DNA from: Neoconidiobolus thromboides FSU 785
Lineage: Eukaryota > Entomophthoromycota > Entomophthoromycetes > Entomophthorales > Neoconidiobolaceae
Reading direction: 5' to 3'
Length of the DNA stretch: 64,000 nucleotides
Assembly: GCA_025603075.1 (NCBI GenBank)
Contig: MU626307.1
Span: forward strand, 56,901 to 120,900
In this document: one piece after another, positions 60,784 through 64,000 of the stretch
Position numbering within the stretch: the first letter of the stretch is position 1
Layout: each line of letters opens with the position of its first letter
The notes under the pieces: model-generated
Databases searched by the model: none
Told to the model about the DNA's origin: nothing
The model's input: only the letters and a program-made list of their open reading frames with translations
Position numbers and translations under genes: made by a program

Positions 60784-62943
60784 AATTATAAAAATAAATT
60801 TATTAAAATTGTTGCTACATATTCTATCATTCCCATTATATATTTTTAGTTGCTAGCTTTACATAGAACTTTCTATAGTTTCCTATTCTTTGGGGTTTTG
60901 ATTAATCTTTCATTTCCATTTTAAGACCTGCCTATTCCAATGATAGTACCTATTGTGCCCTTATAAGCTTTAATGATTAGTTGTTTTTGGGACTCTGTGG
61001 TTCGCATTACATATTTGTTATTGATTTAATTAAAATTTCCAATCTGAACTTGGTTTCTTTTTTGGGACTTGATTTGATTCCTTGGATAGCCAATCGTCTC
61101 CACTGTTTAACAATTAAGAATTCTTAGTTATTTAATTTATCAATTGGTGCGTCACATACTTAGTGTGTTTAGTACACCTCTTTTTGTTATTCTTAGTCAC
61201 TTATTCTTCTATATAAAAGTACTTAATGTTTTATCAATTTACTGATGTCAAAGCAATAAACAAAACTATGAAACCTCCCTTATCTATAGATTGTTGTTTT
61301 CTATAAAGTTAAATATATGTTATTAAACACTTCTTTGTTGTGTTCAATCTAGATTATTTGAATATTTGAAGTAATTGGCAATGATGCTATAGTCAACATC
61401 AACCGTAGAGTAAACGAACTAATCCTAATAAGTTGAAAATTTGGATATAATGAAGACTCAAGAGTATAAATTTAATAAGAGATAGTTAGTTAGGATCAAA
61501 AACCAACTATAGACTTACATTACCCATATACTTAAACTCTACTTTATGCTTGGATATGTTAGTAGCCATATTTGAATTAAAGATAAGAAGCTTTGTGTAT
61601 AAAATACAAATAATTAAATAAAACTTAGTTATATTATATTCTAATTACTTTGACAGAAATTATAAAAATATTTAAATAAATTAATTTATTGAAACATTCT
61701 AACTTATATAGGCAGCATTAACATAAAGTAATAAAAGAGATATAGATATGTATAACAGAGAATAAAATAAAGTATAAGATATAATAAATAAGAATAGTAG
61801 ACAAATCCTCAGTTTTAAAATGTTTAGCTAAGTTCAATATTAGACCATCGTTAAAGTTCAAAAAGGAGTCTCATGAGCCATTAACTAACTTTCAGTAATA
61901 TGCTACTTTTTACCTTTAGATTTTTAAGCTACAAATTAACAGTCGTTTCACCCCTTGAAGAGTTTATTGAATATACTATAGTACCCTCTGGATCATTTCC
62001 ATCATTGAAACTGCTAAGTTCGTAGTATTTTATCAATCCAAAAGTATATGGGGGTATTTTTTTGGCCTTATCACTTTTTCCATCTTTTAAGCACTATTTA
62101 AGTGGAAAAATTGCTAGTAAAATTCTTAAACACAAATACATCCCCATATACTTTTTCAAAGCTTGCTATTGGACTCTCTTTGCTGTTTGTTAATATCAAA
62201 GTTTTATTACTCACATAAGGATGAAATTGGCAACTAAAGTCGTATTTTGATCAATTGAGGATTTAATTCATTATACCTCAGTTTTATATTTAGCTGTCTA
62301 GTATGATCTAGCTTCTCTAATCATTTTGTTAAATTATTAGTGTATATGTTATCAAGGGTAGTTAAATTATCTGTATTTTATTTTTACTACTATGAGATTA
62401 TGAGTTATGTATGTCCTTTCTTAAAATACAACTATATCTTAATGATATTCAAGCATTAGTAGATCGAGTAATTAAGTTTTGAGCAACTGTTGTCCATTTA
62501 CCTAAGATTATAGACAATTGATCTTATATATCAAATAGAACTTATAACTGATTACTTTATTCTTCGATACTGGAAACTTTGATTTTATCTGTAAGGTGAC
62601 AACACTCAATATTTTATAAAATCTTTAATTAAAGCGCTCCTAATGAATCCTAGGTAGCTTTACACCTGACAAGTTCAAAGTTACTGGTGATCCAAAATAT
62701 ACATGGCGATTACCAATCAATATTAAATCATATAGGATTAATAATTGATATAAAATAAAACTGTTTAACCGAATATAAAGGTATAGTAAATTCCATTTAG
62801 AAGTTATTTAACCTATATTTTTATTTAAAATAACCTCATAGAACATTATTTTCTAAATAATTCTTTGAAAGTTTAGTGGAATATCTAATTCAAATAGTAG
62901 CAACAAAAATAATTAGTAATAATCGATTATAAACCTTAAGCGA
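60784..62943. other. Intergenic desert
   Basis: AT-rich, one MITE at 62045-62151; no gene seen. Confidence 0.4.
62045..62151 (-). mobile_element. Foldback MITE, copy 14
   Basis: Reverse orientation; ends TATATGGGGGTA and CATCCCCATATA, core TTTTAAGCACTATTTAAGTG. Confidence 0.9.
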
Positions 62944-64000
62944 ATGACAAGTATAAAAAATATAAGCTTCATATATATAGTTTATAACAAAAACAAATCA
63001 AAGAATAGTTGGTGATGTAAAAGTACTTCATAAGGCACATCCATCCAGTTTACCAGTTGTAATCAAACATTTTCAAATGATTAAAGAAAATGTTGATTTT
63101 GGTCCCATGCATTTAGTACAAGATCAATTATTAGTACGTAACTTATATGCTTCTGTGGATCCTTATATGCGTGGTAGAATGCGTCCAAGTGAAGTTGAAA
63201 GTTATTTTCAAGGTTTTCAACTTAACAAGCCATTAAACGGTGGTATTGTATCTGAGGTAATAACCTCAAAATCTGATAAGTTCAAAAAAGGTGATATTGT
63301 AGTTGCTTTCGGAGACTGGTCAGAATATGCTATTGTTTCAGCAGCTAGAACTAATTTGATCCCCAATGGTCGTGAATCAAAGGTACCACTTACTTATTAT
63401 TTAGGTATCACTGGTATGCCAGGTGCTACTGCTTATGTTGGTTTACATACTATTTGTGAACCTATTAAACAAGGTGAAACTATTTTTATCTCAGCTGCTT
63501 CTGGAGCTGTAGGTCAAGTGGTTGGACAATATTGTAAACAATTAGGATTAAGAGTAGTTGGATCAGCAGGTAGTGACGATAAAGTCGAATATTTATTAAA
63601 AGAGTTAAACTTTGATGCTGCTTTCAATTACAAGAAATATGATGATTTAGTCCCAGTACTCAAAGAACATTGTCCAAATGGTATTGATATTTATTTTGAA
63701 AATGTAGGAGGAAAAACTCTTGAGGCAGTATTAGAAGTAGCTAATGATAAATGTCATATTCCAGCCTGTGGTATGATCTCTCAATATAATAAAGGAAAAG
63801 AAAGTGATGGTATTCATAACTTGACCCAAATTATTGGCAAAAGAATACGTATCGAAGGATTCATTGTCAATGATAGATTAGATCTCTTCCCTAAAGCTTT
63901 TGAAACATTTGGTAAATATTTAGCTGAAGGTAAAATGAAATATAAAGAGCATCTTACTGAAGGAGTTGAAAATCTTCCAACTGCTTTTATTGATATGCTT
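62944..64000 (+). CDS. MDR-family NADP-dependent oxidoreductase, PTGR1/alkenal reductase-like (3' end outside window)
   Basis: Zinc-independent medium-chain reductase that reduces alpha,beta-unsaturated carbonyls. Proposed exon 1 is 62944-62950 (ATG ACA A), intron 62951-63008 (GTATAA...AATAG), exon 2 from 63009 to the right edge without a stop (333 codons seen). Blocks: YASVDPYMRGRM, FGDWSEYA, GITGMPGATAYVGL, FISAASGAVGQVVGQY (nucleotide-binding Gly motif), VVGSAGSDDKVEYL, AFNYKKYDD, IDIYFENVGGKTLEAVL. The catalytic-zinc ligands of classical alcohol dehydrogenases are absent, as expected for this subfamily. Only some 15 C-terminal residues should be missing. The start exon is the least certain part. 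Confidence 0.9.

Overview
The window is nuclear DNA of a strongly AT-rich eukaryote, most likely an early-diverging fungus of Mucoromycota or Zoopagomycota type. The evidence is many short GT-AG introns (mostly 45-60 nt), genes packed on both strands, a NodB chitin-deacetylase-like protein, fungal-type EPL1, GEF1-like CLC, MED20 and ATP12, and a pseudokinase joined to Sel1 repeats, an architecture I associate with Mucoromycota and Glomeromycotina. The complex I assembly factor NDUFAF7 implies a respiring mitochondrion with complex I. Exon boundaries were placed by reading splice sites and checking reading phase across every junction. The species is not identified.

Layout: EPL1 (minus, cut by the left edge), NOP2 (minus), a 2-kb desert, then an intronless gene for a secreted protein made of 18 tandem six-cysteine repeats (6593-10165). 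Next come TAD2 and ERD2 (minus), EMC7 (plus), a LENG1-like gene (minus), NBP35 (plus), and an MLKL-like pseudokinase-Sel1 gene (minus). After another desert lie eS10, tRNA-Val, a BED-finger hAT-derived gene, ATP12, a small four-helix membrane protein, a one-repeat relative of the 18-repeat protein, an Asn-rich surface protein, tRNA-Val and tRNA-Pro, MED20, an 18-exon CLC exchanger, tRNA-Pro, uL16, two unknown genes, SEC13, NDUFAF7 and SNU114/EFTUD2. From 45.5 to 64 kb the density drops: a cluster of foldback MITEs, an inverted gene-fragment pair, a secreted Cys-rich protein, CWC24, two small paralogues with RVxF motifs, abutting tRNA-Lys and tRNA-Gly genes, CCT5 between two inverted identical tRNA-Ser genes, a polysaccharide deacetylase, and the start of an MDR oxidoreductase cut by the right edge.

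Most genes are unlinked housekeeping functions: translation (eS10, uL16, NOP2, TAD2, tRNAs), splicing (SNU114, CWC24, perhaps LENG1-like), secretory pathway (ERD2, EMC7, SEC13, CLC), mitochondrion (ATP12, NDUFAF7), Fe-S assembly (NBP35) and chromatin/transcription (EPL1, MED20). There are no operons. The accessory content is the main interest: a cysteine-repeat secreted family represented twice, a MLKL-like pseudokinase, two putative PP1-docking miniproteins, a domesticated transposase fragment, and 13 full plus one truncated copies of a ~105-bp MITE confined to intergenic DNA.
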